Origin: Defluviitaleaceae bacterium | GTDB lineage: Bacteria > Bacillota > Clostridia > Lachnospirales > WQUN01 | NCBI GenBank assembly: GCA_009779755.1 | Contig: WRDO01000008.1 | Location: 32,761 to 96,760 of the forward strand | Direction of reading: 5' to 3' | Length of the DNA: 64,000 bases | Shown here: piece after piece, positions 8,099-17,347 of the stretch | How positions within the stretch are numbered: the stretch's first letter is position 1 | Layout: each line of letters begins with the position of its first letter | Notes under the pieces: model-generated | What the model was told of the DNA's origin: nothing | Database searches by the model: none | The model's input: only the letters and a program-made list of their open reading frames with translations | Translations under genes and position numbers: made by a program

Positions 8099-9157
8099 AT
8101 GAAGGATGTAAAGGATTGGCTGCAAATGGCGGTGGAAAACAAAGCGTCCGATGTTTTTATCGGTGCGGGTCGGGATATCACGTTTAAGATTGACGGTTCG
8201 ATCGTATCCAAAGGCGATAAAATAAACGCCGAGGAATCGGAACGGCTGATAAAAAGCCTGTATGTATTGGGACGCAGGGACGTCACAAAGTTTGAACGGA
8301 CCGGCGACGACGATTTTTCCATGGCTATACCGGGCTTGGCGCGTTTTCGGGTAAGTGCCTTGCGTCAACGGGGGACGATAGCGGCGGTAATCCGCGTAGT
8401 ATTGTTTGAATTGCCCGATTATAAAAAGTTGGGCATACCCGACGAAGTAATGAAGATCGCTTCGCAAAAGCACGGCATCGCCCTGGTGACCGGGCCCGCG
8501 GGCAGCGGCAAAACCACCACCCTCGCCTGTATAATCGATGAAATTAATAAAACCAAGCGTGACCATATCATCACATTGGAAGACCCCATCGAATATTTGC
8601 ACAGGGATATCAAAAGCCTTGTCACCCAACGCGAGGTATCGTTGGATACGGAATCTTACCTGACAGCCTTACGCGCCTGCCTGCGCCAAGCCCCCGACAT
8701 TGTCCTCTTAGGCGAAATGCGCGACCACGAAACCATCCAAACCGCCATGACGGCAGCCGAAACGGGTCACCTTATTATTTCCACCCTGCACACGGTCGGC
8801 GCGGTCAACACCATCGACAGAATCGTGGATGTTTTCCCCCCGGGTCAGCAGCAACAAATAAGGGTACAGCTTTCCATGCTGCTGAGCATCGTGGTTACCC
8901 AACGATTGATACCCGGCAAAACAGGATCATCCGTACCCGCCTTTGAAATCATGCACGTCAACAGTGCCATACGTAATTTAATACGCGAATCAAAAACCCA
9001 CCAAATCGATAACACCATACAAACCTCCGCAAGCGAAGGTATGATCAGCATGGACGCCTATATCAATATGCTCTACCAAAAAGGAATAATCACGGGTGAG
9101 GCCGCCATCAGCCACGCGACCAACCCCGAACAAATGGCGAGGAAGGTTAACCTGTAA
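8099..9157 (+). CDS. pilT: PilT-type pilus retraction ATPase
   Basis: Cytoplasmic hexameric motor ATPase of 352 residues. N-terminal PAS-like domain about 1-100; RecA-like domain with Walker A GPAGSGKTT at 132-140, an Asp box (TLEDPIEYLH), Walker B (IVLLGEMRD) near 201-209 and a His box (HLIISTLHTVGA). The AIRNLIRE motif at 290-297 is the mark of PilT retraction ATPases, separating it from the PilB/GspE assembly ATPases, and the protein lacks the long N-terminal domain of PilB. It closes the pilus-like operon and its stop is 12 nt from the convergent dut gene. No PilB, PilD, PilM/N/O or secretin gene is in the window, so the rest of the machine must lie elsewhere or be absent. Confidence 0.92.
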   Translation: MKDVKDWLQMAVENKASDVFIGAGRDITFKIDGSIVSKGDKINAEESERLIKSLYVLGRRDVTKFERTGDDDFSMAIPGLARFRVSALRQRGTIAAVIRVVLFELPDYKKLGIPDEVMKIASQKHGIALVTGPAGSGKTTTLACIIDEINKTKRDHIITLEDPIEYLHRDIKSLVTQREVSLDTESYLTALRACLRQAPDIVLLGEMRDHETIQTAMTAAETGHLIISTLHTVGAVNTIDRIVDVFPPGQQQQIRVQLSMLLSIVVTQRLIPGKTGSSVPAFEIMHVNSAIRNLIRESKTHQIDNTIQTSASEGMISMDAYINMLYQKGIITGEAAISHATNPEQMARKVNL

Positions 9158-9169
9158 CCCCGATAGCGG

Positions 9170-9610
9170 TTATTTGTCCCCCGTACTCCCGTACCCGCCG
9201 TCGCCGCGGGCGCTTTCCGGCAATTCATGGGTTTCGATGAGTTCAATCATACCCACACGCGCGATGATTAATTGCGCGATTCTGTCCCCGCGCCTTACGG
9301 TATAATCTTCATCACCCAAATTAATCAGCAACACACTAAGTTCCCCACGGTAGTCCGCATCCACCGTCCCGGGTGTATTGAGCACCGTTACGCCAAAATG
9401 TAAAGCCAAGCCGCTGCGCGGTCTGACTTGTGCTTCGTACCCGTATGGGAGTGCAATCTTAATCCCGGTGGGTATCAAGGTACGTTCCCCTTTTTTTATC
9501 ACGGTTTCCCCAAACACATTGGCATACAAATCCAATCCCGCGGCTTGCGGCGTTTGACGGGTGGGTAGGGGTAAGTCCCGCGCATCGTCGGTTCTTTTAC
9601 ATAAAAACAT
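9170..9610 (-). CDS. dut: dUTP diphosphatase (dUTPase)
   Basis: Trimeric dUTPase of 146 residues that hydrolyses dUTP to dUMP and diphosphate, protecting DNA from uracil and feeding dTMP synthesis. The five family motifs are readable: [42 protein letters not shown] and the C-terminal GGYGSTG arm (Tyr in place of the common Phe that stacks on uracil). Its start overlaps the stop of the M16 protease gene by one base (TAATG), so it is the last gene of the rpsO-pnp operon. Confidence 0.95.
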   Translation of the reverse strand: MFLCKRTDDARDLPLPTRQTPQAAGLDLYANVFGETVIKKGERTLIPTGIKIALPYGYEAQVRPRSGLALHFGVTVLNTPGTVDADYRGELSVLLINLGDEDYTVRRGDRIAQLIIARVGMIELIETHELPESARGDGGYGSTGDK

Positions 9611-10914
9611 TAAGGCTTTACCATCTCCATCACGTTCATATCATGGATATCCCGCCCCACAAGCGAAAGGCTCATTTCATCCAACCTAAACACCCGTTCG
9701 CACACGGCATAGAAGCGGTCCAATGTTATCGCGTCGATTTTTGCTACGGTTTCATCGGGGGTGGTTATCCTATCCAGCATTAAAAGGTTTGCCCCGATGG
9801 AATTCATACGGCTTCCCGTGCTTTCCAAGCTCAGCAATGTCGTGCTTTTTAATTGTTCCCGTGTTTTGGCCAGTTGCTCCTCGGACACACGGTCGGTAAA
9901 GATACGGCGTACCTCTTCGATGATCAAACCCAAAGCGTCGTAAAGATGCGATGTGTTTAATGCCGCGTATATCATAAAAATACCCGTGTCCGCATACCCG
10001 ATATTATGGGAATATACGGAATACACCAATCCCCGTTCTTCGCGCAGCTTTTGGAATAAACGAGAGCTCATTCCTCCGCCGAAAATCGTATTGACCGCCG
10101 CCAAGGCGTAATACTCCTCCGAGCCCGACCAATTTAATCCGGGGAAACCCAAGGTTAAATGTACCTGTTCGATATCTTTTTCGCGTAGGTTAAACCCCGG
10201 CGCGTACAGGGCAGGGGACGCTTTTTTCGGTTTCGCTCCGCCGATGAAATCACTGAAGGCGGCGGCGATTTTTTCCAACGCCTCCTGCTCGTCGATATTA
10301 CCGGCTATGGAAATAACCGTATTGTGCGGACGATAATTATTTTCCATATATTTAATGAAATCGCTCCGCCCGAATTTCTTTATTGTTTTCGGCTGGCCCA
10401 ATATCGATCGCCCCAGCGGGTTCTTTTGGAAAGTTTGATATTGCAACATATCGACGACCAAATCGCTTGGCGTGTCCTCGTACATGTTTATCTCTTCCAA
10501 GATAACGTTGCGTTCCTTCTCGATTTCCGCTTCATCGAACTTCGAATGGAAGAACATATCCGACAATACATCCAACGCCACATCGAAATGGGTGTCCAAC
10601 GTCCGCGCGAAGTAACAGGTATATTCCTTGGAGGTAAACGCGTTAAGCTGCCCGCCGACGGCGTCCATCGTTTCGGCGATTTCGGTAGCGGTGCGCTTTT
10701 CCGTCCCTTTGAATAACATATGCTCGATGAAATGGGACATACCGTTAAGGCGCGGGCTTTCGTTGCGCGAACCGTTACGCACCCATATGCCGAAGCTGAC
10801 CGATCGGACAAAAGGAATCGACTCCATAACCACGCGCAAGCCGCCGGGAAGTGTGTATTTTTTAATGGAAAGGGGGGCATTGCCCCCCCCATTTGAATTA
10901 TTCATTGTTTTCAC
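9610..10914 (-). CDS. M16 family zinc peptidase (processing-peptidase-like)
   Basis: Protein of 434 residues with an N-terminal active M16 domain carrying the inverted zinc motif HFIEH at 61-65 (His, Glu, His) and a second C-terminal M16 domain (about 190-420). Homologues next to pnp in Firmicutes are the MlpA/YmxG type, whose substrates are poorly known. GTG at 10914 overlaps the pnp stop (GTGA) and has GGGAGG six bases upstream; an ATG at 10905 with AGGTGA is an alternative start. A very GC-rich hairpin lies just inside the coding sequence (see 10872). Confidence 0.9.
   Translation of the reverse strand: MKTMNNSNGGGNAPLSIKKYTLPGGLRVVMESIPFVRSVSFGIWVRNGSRNESPRLNGMSHFIEHMLFKGTEKRTATEIAETMDAVGGQLNAFTSKEYTCYFARTLDTHFDVALDVLSDMFFHSKFDEAEIEKERNVILEEINMYEDTPSDLVVDMLQYQTFQKNPLGRSILGQPKTIKKFGRSDFIKYMENNYRPHNTVISIAGNIDEQEALEKIAAAFSDFIGGAKPKKASPALYAPGFNLREKDIEQVHLTLGFPGLNWSGSEEYYALAAVNTIFGGGMSSRLFQKLREERGLVYSVYSHNIGYADTGIFMIYAALNTSHLYDALGLIIEEVRRIFTDRVSEEQLAKTREQLKSTTLLSLESTGSRMNSIGANLLMLDRITTPDETVAKIDAITLDRFYAVCERVFRLDEMSLSLVGRDIHDMNVMEMVKP
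10872..10888 (-). other. GC-only hairpin at the start of the M16 peptidase coding region
   Basis: GGGGGGCA and TGCCCCCC form a 7-8 bp stem with a one- to three-base loop about 25 nt after the M16 start and just downstream of the pnp stop. It is not followed by a T tract, so it is not an intrinsic terminator. It could protect the pnp message or tune translation of the peptidase; it may also be chance within Gly codons. Confidence 0.5.
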
Positions 10915-13145
10915 CTGCGGCCTCCCGTTGCCGAAGAGCGGTCTCCGCCGCCGTGCCGTCTGTCTCCGCCGCGGAATCCGCCGCCGCCCTCGCGGGGCCT
11001 TGGGGGTGGGCGTTTAACGATGCCGTCGCCCAACTCCGGTGCGAGTACCGCTTTACGGGACAAGTTAATGCGTCCTTGGTCGTCAATTTCGGTGACCTTC
11101 ACCGTAATCACGTCGCCTACGGCCACAACATCCTCTACTTTATCAACGCGCTCCACAGCGAGCTGGGAAATATGGACGAGGCCTTCTTTTTCCGGTGCGA
11201 TTTCAACGAATGCGCCGAAAGTCATCAAACGCGTTACCTTGCCCGTGTAATGCTTACCCACTTCGGGCGGGTTAACGATGGCTTTGATAATATCCACGGC
11301 GTGATTCACTTTGTTCATATCCTTGCTCACGATAAATATCCGTCCGTCGTCCTCGGTGTCGATCTTATCTACGCCGGATTCTTCAATAATGCGGTTTATT
11401 ACCTTACCGCGCGGCCCGATCACTTCGCCGATTTGGTCAACATTGATGCGGACAATGGCGATCTTGGGTGCGTGGGGGGAGATTTCCGGTCTGGGTTCGG
11501 AAATAACCGGCAGCATCGATTCGTTTAATATTTGCATCCGTGCGTCTTTGGTTTGCTCCAAGGAAGCGCGGATGATTTCGGGGGTTAACCCGTTAACCTT
11601 GATATCCATTTGGATGGCGGTGATGCCTTCGGATGTGCCCGCCACCTTAAAGTCCATATCGCCGAAGAAATCCTCCAACCCTTGAATATCGGTCAACAGT
11701 ACGAAGTCATCCTCGGTTTCGCCTGTTACCAAACCTACGGAGATACCCGCAACGGGGCGTTTGATCGGTACACCTGCCGCCATCAGCGACAAAGTCGAAC
11801 CGCAAACCGCCGCTTGCGAAGTCGATCCGTTGGAACTTACGACTTCTGACACAAGGCGGATGACGTAAGGGAAATCGTCCTCGCTTGGGATTACGGGTAA
11901 GAGCGCACGCTCCGCTAAGGCTCCGTGACCGATTTCGCGGCGGCCGGGCCCGCGTGAGGGGCGTGTTTCGCCTACGGAATAGCTGGGAAAGTTGTAATGG
12001 TGCATGTAGCGTTTGTCTTCCTCGGCTTCGTCCAAGCCGTCGAGCCGTTGGGTGTCGCCGCTGGAGCCTAGCGTCGTGACCGTCAGCACCTGCGTTTGCC
12101 CGCGGCTGAATATCGCGGAGCCGTGCGTACGCGGCAGGATATCCACATGGGATTCCAGCTTGCGGATGTCACCCAGCTTGCGCCCGTCGGGGCGTTTGTG
12201 ATCCTTAAAAATCATGCGGCGTACGGTTTCTTTTTCGAACTTATAGATCGCACCGCCCAATTTTGCGGTATACTCCTCCGCTACATCCTCCGCGAAGGTG
12301 GGTATCAATGCGGCGGTGGCTTCGTCGGTCAATGCGCGCACTTTTTCGTCGCGTACTTGCTTTTGATCTTGGAAGACGGCTTCTTCCATGCGGGCGTCGG
12401 TAATAAAATCCTTTACCGCTTGGTACAAGCCTTCGGGAATGGTGTGTTTTTCATACCCGCGTTTGGGTTTGGCGTTTTCCGCCACGATTCCATCGATGAA
12501 CGCGATGATTTTTTTGTTTTCCTCGTGTGCCAGCATGATGGCGTCGAACATGGTTTGTTCATCCACTTCGTTCGCACCGGCTTCGATCATCATCACCTTT
12601 TCACGCGTGGAAGAGACGGTTAAGGCAAGTCGGCTCGTTTCGCGCTGTTCGGCGTTGGGGTTAACCACCAATTGACCGTCCACCAAACCGATGTTGACGG
12701 CGGCCGTCGGCCCATCGAAGGGAATATCCGAAATACACAGCGCAATCGATGAACCAATCATCGCCGCGATTTCCGCACTGGCATCCTGGTCAACCGAAAG
12801 AACCGTGGCGACCACGCCCACATCGTTACGGTAATCGTCGGGGAAGAGAGGACGTATGGGGCGGTCAATCAGCCGGGAGGCGAGGATCGCTTTTTCCATA
12901 GGACGCCCTTCGCGCCTAAACCAGTTGCCGGGGATTTTACCTACGGCATACAACCGTTCTTCAAAATCGCAGCTCAGCGGGAACCAATCAATGCCGGCGC
13001 GGGGCTTGTCCGACGTGGTAGCCGTTACCAGCACCACCGTATCGCCGTAAGTCATCATCGCTGCGCCGCCGGCTAATTCGGCCACTTTGCCGATTTCGCA
13101 TGTGAGCGTACGCCCGCCTAATTCCATTGAATACGTTTTTATCAT
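10911..13145 (-). CDS. pnp: polyribonucleotide nucleotidyltransferase (PNPase)
   Basis: Phosphorolytic 3'-to-5' exoribonuclease of 744 residues, a trimeric core enzyme of mRNA decay. Two RNase PH domains flank a helical domain, followed by a KH domain (IGPRGKVINRIIEESG) and an S1 domain (GKHYTGKVTRLMTFGAFVEI). The C-terminus is a Gly/Arg-rich tail (RPREGGGGFRGGDRRHGGG), probably RNA binding. It follows rpsO by only 6 nt, the classic rpsO-pnp arrangement, and its stop overlaps the next gene. Read-through transcription from the rpsO promoter is expected. Confidence 0.98.
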   Translation of the reverse strand: MIKTYSMELGGRTLTCEIGKVAELAGGAAMMTYGDTVVLVTATTSDKPRAGIDWFPLSCDFEERLYAVGKIPGNWFRREGRPMEKAILASRLIDRPIRPLFPDDYRNDVGVVATVLSVDQDASAEIAAMIGSSIALCISDIPFDGPTAAVNIGLVDGQLVVNPNAEQRETSRLALTVSSTREKVMMIEAGANEVDEQTMFDAIMLAHEENKKIIAFIDGIVAENAKPKRGYEKHTIPEGLYQAVKDFITDARMEEAVFQDQKQVRDEKVRALTDEATAALIPTFAEDVAEEYTAKLGGAIYKFEKETVRRMIFKDHKRPDGRKLGDIRKLESHVDILPRTHGSAIFSRGQTQVLTVTTLGSSGDTQRLDGLDEAEEDKRYMHHYNFPSYSVGETRPSRGPGRREIGHGALAERALLPVIPSEDDFPYVIRLVSEVVSSNGSTSQAAVCGSTLSLMAAGVPIKRPVAGISVGLVTGETEDDFVLLTDIQGLEDFFGDMDFKVAGTSEGITAIQMDIKVNGLTPEIIRASLEQTKDARMQILNESMLPVISEPRPEISPHAPKIAIVRINVDQIGEVIGPRGKVINRIIEESGVDKIDTEDDGRIFIVSKDMNKVNHAVDIIKAIVNPPEVGKHYTGKVTRLMTFGAFVEIAPEKEGLVHISQLAVERVDKVEDVVAVGDVITVKVTEIDDQGRINLSRKAVLAPELGDGIVKRPPPRPREGGGGFRGGDRRHGGGDRSSATGGRR

Positions 13146-13151
13146 CCTGTC

Positions 13152-13409
13152 CTACTTTCTCAGACCGAGTTCGCTTATGAGCGCGCGGTATTTTACTACA
13201 TCCTGATTACGGATGTAATCCAAAAGCCCGCGGCGTTGGCCTACCAATTTAAGCAGTCCGCGGCGGGAGTGGAAATCCTTCTTGTGCTCTCGCAGGTGTT
13301 CGGTGAGGTGATTGATGCGGGCGGTCAAAAGCGCCACTTGTACTTCGGGTGAGCCGGTGTCGTTTTCGGCACGGCCGTGACGGGCAATGATTTCCTTTTT
13401 GCTGATCAT
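13152..13409 (-). CDS. rpsO: 30S ribosomal protein S15
   Basis: Protein of 85 residues that binds 16S rRNA in the small-subunit platform. It has the typical all-helical S15 sequence, including [18 protein letters not shown] and [19 protein letters not shown]. An AAAAGGAGG ribosome binding site precedes the ATG. It heads the rpsO-pnp-M16-dut operon and has a leader of about 100 nt with two hairpins, which would fit the autogenous control known for S15 in other bacteria, although the S15 target fold is not conserved enough to assign by eye. Confidence 0.98.
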   Translation of the reverse strand: MISKKEIIARHGRAENDTGSPEVQVALLTARINHLTEHLREHKKDFHSRRGLLKLVGQRRGLLDYIRNQDVVKYRALISELGLRK

Positions 13410-13433
13410 ACTGATTGCCTCCTTTTAATAGGG

Positions 13434-13503
13434 CACGCTTTGCGTGTTTTGGGAACCCCTCACGCCAAGGCAAGGCCGGAGCAGCCATTACCTTCGCGAA
13501 GGT
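13434..13503 (-). promoter_or_regulatory. rpsO leader with two hairpins
   Basis: On the minus strand the untranslated leader holds a perfect ACCTTCGCGAAGGT palindrome (13490-13503) and, nearer the start codon, a CACGC-AAA-GCGTG hairpin (13434-13446). The second ends about 20 nt before the ribosome binding site. Ribosomal protein leaders often carry such structures for feedback control. No T tract follows either stem, so attenuation by termination is unlikely. Confidence 0.5.
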
Positions 13504-13516
13504 TATTCGAGGAGGG

Positions 13517-13545
13517 AGTATAACATACCGTTACAATGATTGCCA
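13517..13545 (-). promoter_or_regulatory. extended -10 promoter for rpsO operon
   Basis: The minus strand reads TGTTATACT, an extended -10 element (TATACT, plus-strand 13517-13522). The -35 region is poor (TGGCAA-like), which fits an extended -10 promoter. It would give a leader of about 100 nt before rpsO. Confidence 0.55.
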
Positions 13546-13603
13546 GTAATGGTCGTTATTTTACCTTTGTGAATAAAGGCATAAATAAAATTACGCTAAA
13601 AAT

Positions 13604-13631
13604 TTGCCGTGATTTGCATTTATGCTATACT
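13604..13631 (+). promoter_or_regulatory. sigma-A-type promoter for rhomboid-copA-HAD operon
   Basis: TTGCCG (13604-13609), a 16-bp spacer and TATACT (13626-13631) precede the rhomboid start at 13664 by about 25 nt of leader. Confidence 0.6.
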
Positions 13632-13663
13632 TTTCACGATTTTCAAATATAGGGAGGCATAAA

Positions 13664-14254
13664 ATGAACCCCTTCAAACGCATTCAATACAACGCGCCGG
13701 TGATCCTTACCTTCGCGCTTGTGTCCCTGCTTGTGCTGGGCTTATCCACAATCATCGAACCGATTACTTACCAACGCTTTTTTATGGTTTACCGTGCGCC
13801 GCTGACCGACCCGCTTACGTATTGGCGGCTGTTTTCTCATGCGCTGGGCCATGCGAACTATGCGCATTACATTAGTAACTTTATGATTATTTTGCTCATC
13901 GGGCCGCTGCTGGAGGAACGGTACGGCGGCAAATGGCTGGTGATCATGATGGTGGTGACGGCTTTCGTTACGGGGGTATTGCATATTTTCGTAAGCGACG
14001 GGGCGAAGCTGGGTGCGAGCGGGATTGTGTTTATGTTAATATTGCTCAGTTCGTTCACCAATTTGCAACGCGGACGCGTACCGCTAACGCTGATATTGGT
14101 GCTGGGGATATTTATCGGGCGTGAGGTAGTGGCCGCGGTGGGTGCGGACGCAGATAACAATATCGCGTATTTAAGCCATATCGTAGGCGGCGTGTGCGGT
14201 GCGGCGTTCGGATTCTTCGTAAATAGGGAAATGAGGCGTGAAACGGAATCATGA
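13664..14254 (+). CDS. rhomboid family intramembrane serine protease
   Basis: Six-span membrane protease of 196 residues. Start chosen at ATG 13664, which follows GGGAGG (13652-13657); an upstream in-frame ATG lies inside the promoter. The fold is visible as [19 protein letters not shown] (the loop 1/TM2 His-Asn region), the active-site GASGIVF with catalytic Ser in TM4 and the partner His in [15 protein letters not shown] of TM6. Rhomboids cut transmembrane substrates inside the membrane; the substrate is unknown. The 3' end overlaps copA by 4 nt, so the two are co-translated. Confidence 0.88.
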   Translation: MNPFKRIQYNAPVILTFALVSLLVLGLSTIIEPITYQRFFMVYRAPLTDPLTYWRLFSHALGHANYAHYISNFMIILLIGPLLEERYGGKWLVIMMVVTAFVTGVLHIFVSDGAKLGASGIVFMLILLSSFTNLQRGRVPLTLILVLGIFIGREVVAAVGADADNNIAYLSHIVGGVCGAAFGFFVNREMRRETES

Positions 14255-16554
14255 CACAAATAACGGTTGACGTATTAAAGATGCATTGCGCGGCGTGCGC
14301 ATCCAACGTGGAACAAACGATAAAAAAACAAAACGGCGTAAGTAAATGCACGGTCAACTTCGCTTCGGAAAAAGCGGCAATCGAATTCGATGAAGCGGTG
14401 ATTACGTATGAAATAATCGAAGCGGCGGTAGTGAGGCGGGGCTTCGGTTTAATCAAACATATAACGGACGCACCGCGGCAAGATACCCAACGCGCGGAAC
14501 GTAAGGCCATGGAAGCCGACGGCTATAAACGTCGATTTATCCTTTCGGCCTTTTTTACGTTGCCGCTGGCGGTGTTCGCGATGGTACCCATGTTTATGGA
14601 AGGATTGGGTTATCCGTTGCCGAACGCGGTCAATCCCATGCATTACCCCGCGTTTAATACGATAACGCAAATGCTTTTGACAATTCCCGTGTTGGTTATC
14701 AACCGGCGCGTTTTTAACGACGGCTTCCGTAACCTGTTCGGCGGGCGGCCCAACATGGATTCGCTTATCGCGAAGGGAACGGCGGTCGCGTTCCTGTACA
14801 GTTTATATATAACGGTTATGAGCCTGTTTGCGGATACGCATGGGATGTCGGAAGCGCACCGACGCCTCGCCGATACGCACTACATGCCGTACTACGAGGT
14901 TTCGGCTGTTATATTAACGTTGATCGTGTTGGGCAAATTCTTGGAAGCGAAAGCGAAGGGGCGTACGTCCGCCGCCATCGAAAAACTTATCGGCCTCACA
15001 CCCAAGACGGCAAAGGTCATCCGAAACGGAACGGAAATGAATGTCCCCATCGAAGAGGTACGGGTGGGGGACGTCGTGCTGGTACGTCCGGGGGAAAAGG
15101 TTCCCGTGGACGGCGTCGTGTTAAGCGGGGAAACGGCTGTTGACGAGTCAATGCTTACCGGTGAAAGTATGCCCGTGAATAAAAAAACGGGTGATACGGT
15201 CATCGGCGCGTCGATCAATAAAAACGGTTCGATCAGATACGAAGCCACCAAGGTCGGTGGGGATACGGTATTGGCGCAGATAATCAAATTGGTGGAGGAC
15301 GCGCAGGCGAGTAAGGCGCCGATCGCGCGGCTGGCGGATATCGTAAGCGGTTACTTCGTACATGCGGTGATTGTTATCGCGCTCGTTACGGGTGCGGTTT
15401 GGTTGATATCGGGTGCGGGATTGGCGTTTTCGTTGATTATTTTTATTTCGGTCTTGGTTATCGCGTGCCCGTGTGCGCTTGGGCTTGCCACGCCTACGGC
15501 TATCATGGTGGGTACGGGCAAGGGCGCGGAAAACGGTATCCTTATCAAAAGCGGCGTCGCGTTGGAAACGGCGCATAAATTAAACGCGGTTGTGCTGGAT
15601 AAAACGGGTACGCTCACCGAAGGCAAACCCGCAGTGACGGATATCCTCAATTACGGCTCCGGTAAAACGGAGGATATCGTACGCTTAGCCGCGTTGGCGG
15701 AAACGCATTCCGAGCATCCGCTGGGCGAAGCCATCGTGCGTTACGGAAAAGAACAGGGTTTAATAAGAAACGAAACCGCGCAGCAAGCGGATACTTTTAC
15801 CGCCGTACCCGGTCAAGGGCTTATCGCTTCCATTGAGGGTTGCGCGGTTATCGTCGGTAACAAGGTATTGATGGCAGCGCAAAAAATAGACATCGAAGCC
15901 GCCCAAAACGACGCCGAACGCTTGGCAAGCGAAGGAAAAACCCCCATGTATACGGCCATCGACGGTATTTTCGCGGGGATTATTGCAGTGGCCGATACGA
16001 TAAAACCCTCAAGCGCGGCGGCGGTACGTAAGCTGCAAGGGATGGGCTTGGAAGTCGTTATGCTGACCGGCGACAACCGCGCGACGGCGGAAGCGATCGC
16101 AAAGCAAGCGGGGATTACGCAGGTGCTGGCGGAAGTGCTTCCGCATGAAAAAGCCGAGGCGATAACAAAATTGCAAAAGGAACATAGGGTAGCCATGGTC
16201 GGCGACGGTATTAACGATGCGGTGGCTCTCACCCAAGCCGACGTCGGCATCGCCATCGGCTCCGGTACCGACGTCGCCATCGAATCCGCCGGAATCGTTT
16301 TGATGAGCGGCGATTTGATGGGTGTCGCGGCGGCGATACGGCTCAGCAAAAAGACTATACGCAACATCAAGCAAAACCTCTTTTGGGCGCTGGCTTATAA
16401 CGTGATGGGCATTCCTGTGGCGATGGGGGTTTTATATATCTTCGGCGGGCCGCTCTTAAACCCCATGATTGCCGCTGTGGCTATGTGTCTAAGCTCACTC
16501 TCATTGATTGCCAACGTGTTAAGGTTAAAAAGGGTGAGGCTGAGGGATGATTAA
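14251..16554 (+). CDS. copA: copper-exporting P1B-type ATPase
   Basis: Membrane ATPase of 767 residues that pumps Cu(I) out of the cell. One N-terminal heavy-metal-associated domain has MHCAACAS at 11-18 (CxxC at Cys13/Cys16). The membrane CPC motif is at 406-408 ([13 protein letters not shown]), the phosphorylation site is Asp450 in DKTGTLT, with actuator TGES and hinge GDGINDA also present. The C-terminal membrane pair with conserved Tyr-Asn and Met-Ser residues ([14 protein letters not shown]) marks the CopA (Cu+) subgroup. No CopZ chaperone or CsoR/CopY regulator gene is adjacent; it is fused by overlap into a rhomboid/HAD operon. Confidence 0.95.
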   Translation: MTQITVDVLKMHCAACASNVEQTIKKQNGVSKCTVNFASEKAAIEFDEAVITYEIIEAAVVRRGFGLIKHITDAPRQDTQRAERKAMEADGYKRRFILSAFFTLPLAVFAMVPMFMEGLGYPLPNAVNPMHYPAFNTITQMLLTIPVLVINRRVFNDGFRNLFGGRPNMDSLIAKGTAVAFLYSLYITVMSLFADTHGMSEAHRRLADTHYMPYYEVSAVILTLIVLGKFLEAKAKGRTSAAIEKLIGLTPKTAKVIRNGTEMNVPIEEVRVGDVVLVRPGEKVPVDGVVLSGETAVDESMLTGESMPVNKKTGDTVIGASINKNGSIRYEATKVGGDTVLAQIIKLVEDAQASKAPIARLADIVSGYFVHAVIVIALVTGAVWLISGAGLAFSLIIFISVLVIACPCALGLATPTAIMVGTGKGAENGILIKSGVALETAHKLNAVVLDKTGTLTEGKPAVTDILNYGSGKTEDIVRLAALAETHSEHPLGEAIVRYGKEQGLIRNETAQQADTFTAVPGQGLIASIEGCAVIVGNKVLMAAQKIDIEAAQNDAERLASEGKTPMYTAIDGIFAGIIAVADTIKPSSAAAVRKLQGMGLEVVMLTGDNRATAEAIAKQAGITQVLAEVLPHEKAEAITKLQKEHRVAMVGDGINDAVALTQADVGIAIGSGTDVAIESAGIVLMSGDLMGVAAAIRLSKKTIRNIKQNLFWALAYNVMGIPVAMGVLYIFGGPLLNPMIAAVAMCLSSLSLIANVLRLKRVRLRDD

Positions 16555-17347
16555 GATGGTCGTCACGGACTTGGACGGCACGCTATTAACGTCCGATAAA
16601 ACGATTTCCGTTTATACGAAAAACGTGTTGGAAAGATGCCGTGAAAAAGACATTAAACTCGTATACGCTACGGGTCGCGGCGCGTCGACGGCTCGGCTTG
16701 CACCCGATTGTTTCTTCGACGGAATGATTACGATGAACGGGGCAACCGCGAGGGTCGGCGATGAAACGGTATATTCCCGTATGATCCCGTGGCAGGCTGC
16801 CCGTCCGATCCTCACCGCTTGCGCGGAACGCGGGATGGGGATTGTATCGGAAAGCGGCGGTATACATTATGCCAACTTCTCCGTAAGCGAACGATGGCCG
16901 TCATTGATGGCCGAATGCCTGATCACCGATTTTTCCCACCATGATAAAGACGCCGAAAAGATATACACACCCAACCCTACGGCGGAGGATAAGGTATTTA
17001 TCGAAGACATGCTGCCGAATGACCTGTATTTCGTCGTCACCTCCGACGGGGAAGACAGTACCCTCGGGCAAATCATGCACAAAGAAGCGACAAAGGGTCG
17101 GGCGATTTTTGTAACGGCGGAATTGTGGGGGATTAAACCTCGGGAAATCGCGGCCTTCGGCGACGATTATAATGATATCGATATGTTGCTAAGCTGCGGT
17201 TTCGGCGTGGCGATGGGCAATGCGAACGCAGACGTAAAAAACGCCGCCGCATACGTTTGCGGTACCAACGACAACGACGGTGTAGCCAAATGGTTGGAAA
17301 TGAATGTATTAAACAAAACGTTTGCCTTAAGGAAACCCGCCGATTAA
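16547..17347 (+). CDS. HAD superfamily (Cof-type) phosphatase
   Basis: Cytosolic phosphatase of 266 residues, type IIB HAD. The nucleophile and acid/base are Asp8 and Asp10 in [11 protein letters not shown]; motif III/IV is [13 protein letters not shown] followed by [12 protein letters not shown], typical of Cof/YidA proteins acting on sugar phosphates or flavin-type phosphates. The region between the cap and Lys motif is shorter than in many Cof proteins. It overlaps copA by 8 nt and its stop overlaps the convergent CotH gene by 4 nt. Substrate cannot be told from sequence. Confidence 0.88.
   Translation: MIKMVVTDLDGTLLTSDKTISVYTKNVLERCREKDIKLVYATGRGASTARLAPDCFFDGMITMNGATARVGDETVYSRMIPWQAARPILTACAERGMGIVSESGGIHYANFSVSERWPSLMAECLITDFSHHDKDAEKIYTPNPTAEDKVFIEDMLPNDLYFVVTSDGEDSTLGQIMHKEATKGRAIFVTAELWGIKPREIAAFGDDYNDIDMLLSCGFGVAMGNANADVKNAAAYVCGTNDNDGVAKWLEMNVLNKTFALRKPAD

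Noticed and set aside
8099..9157. GspE/PilB assembly ATPase of a type II secretion system
   Set aside because: The AIRNLIRE motif, short N-terminus and 352-residue length point to PilT instead.
9150..9180. Possible terminator between convergent pilT and dut
   Set aside because: Only an imperfect five-bp stem with bulged C residues and no T tract; too weak to list.
11020..12675. Open frames on the plus strand inside pnp
   Set aside because: Shadow frames of a well-identified PNPase; no ribosome binding sites or plausible protein composition.
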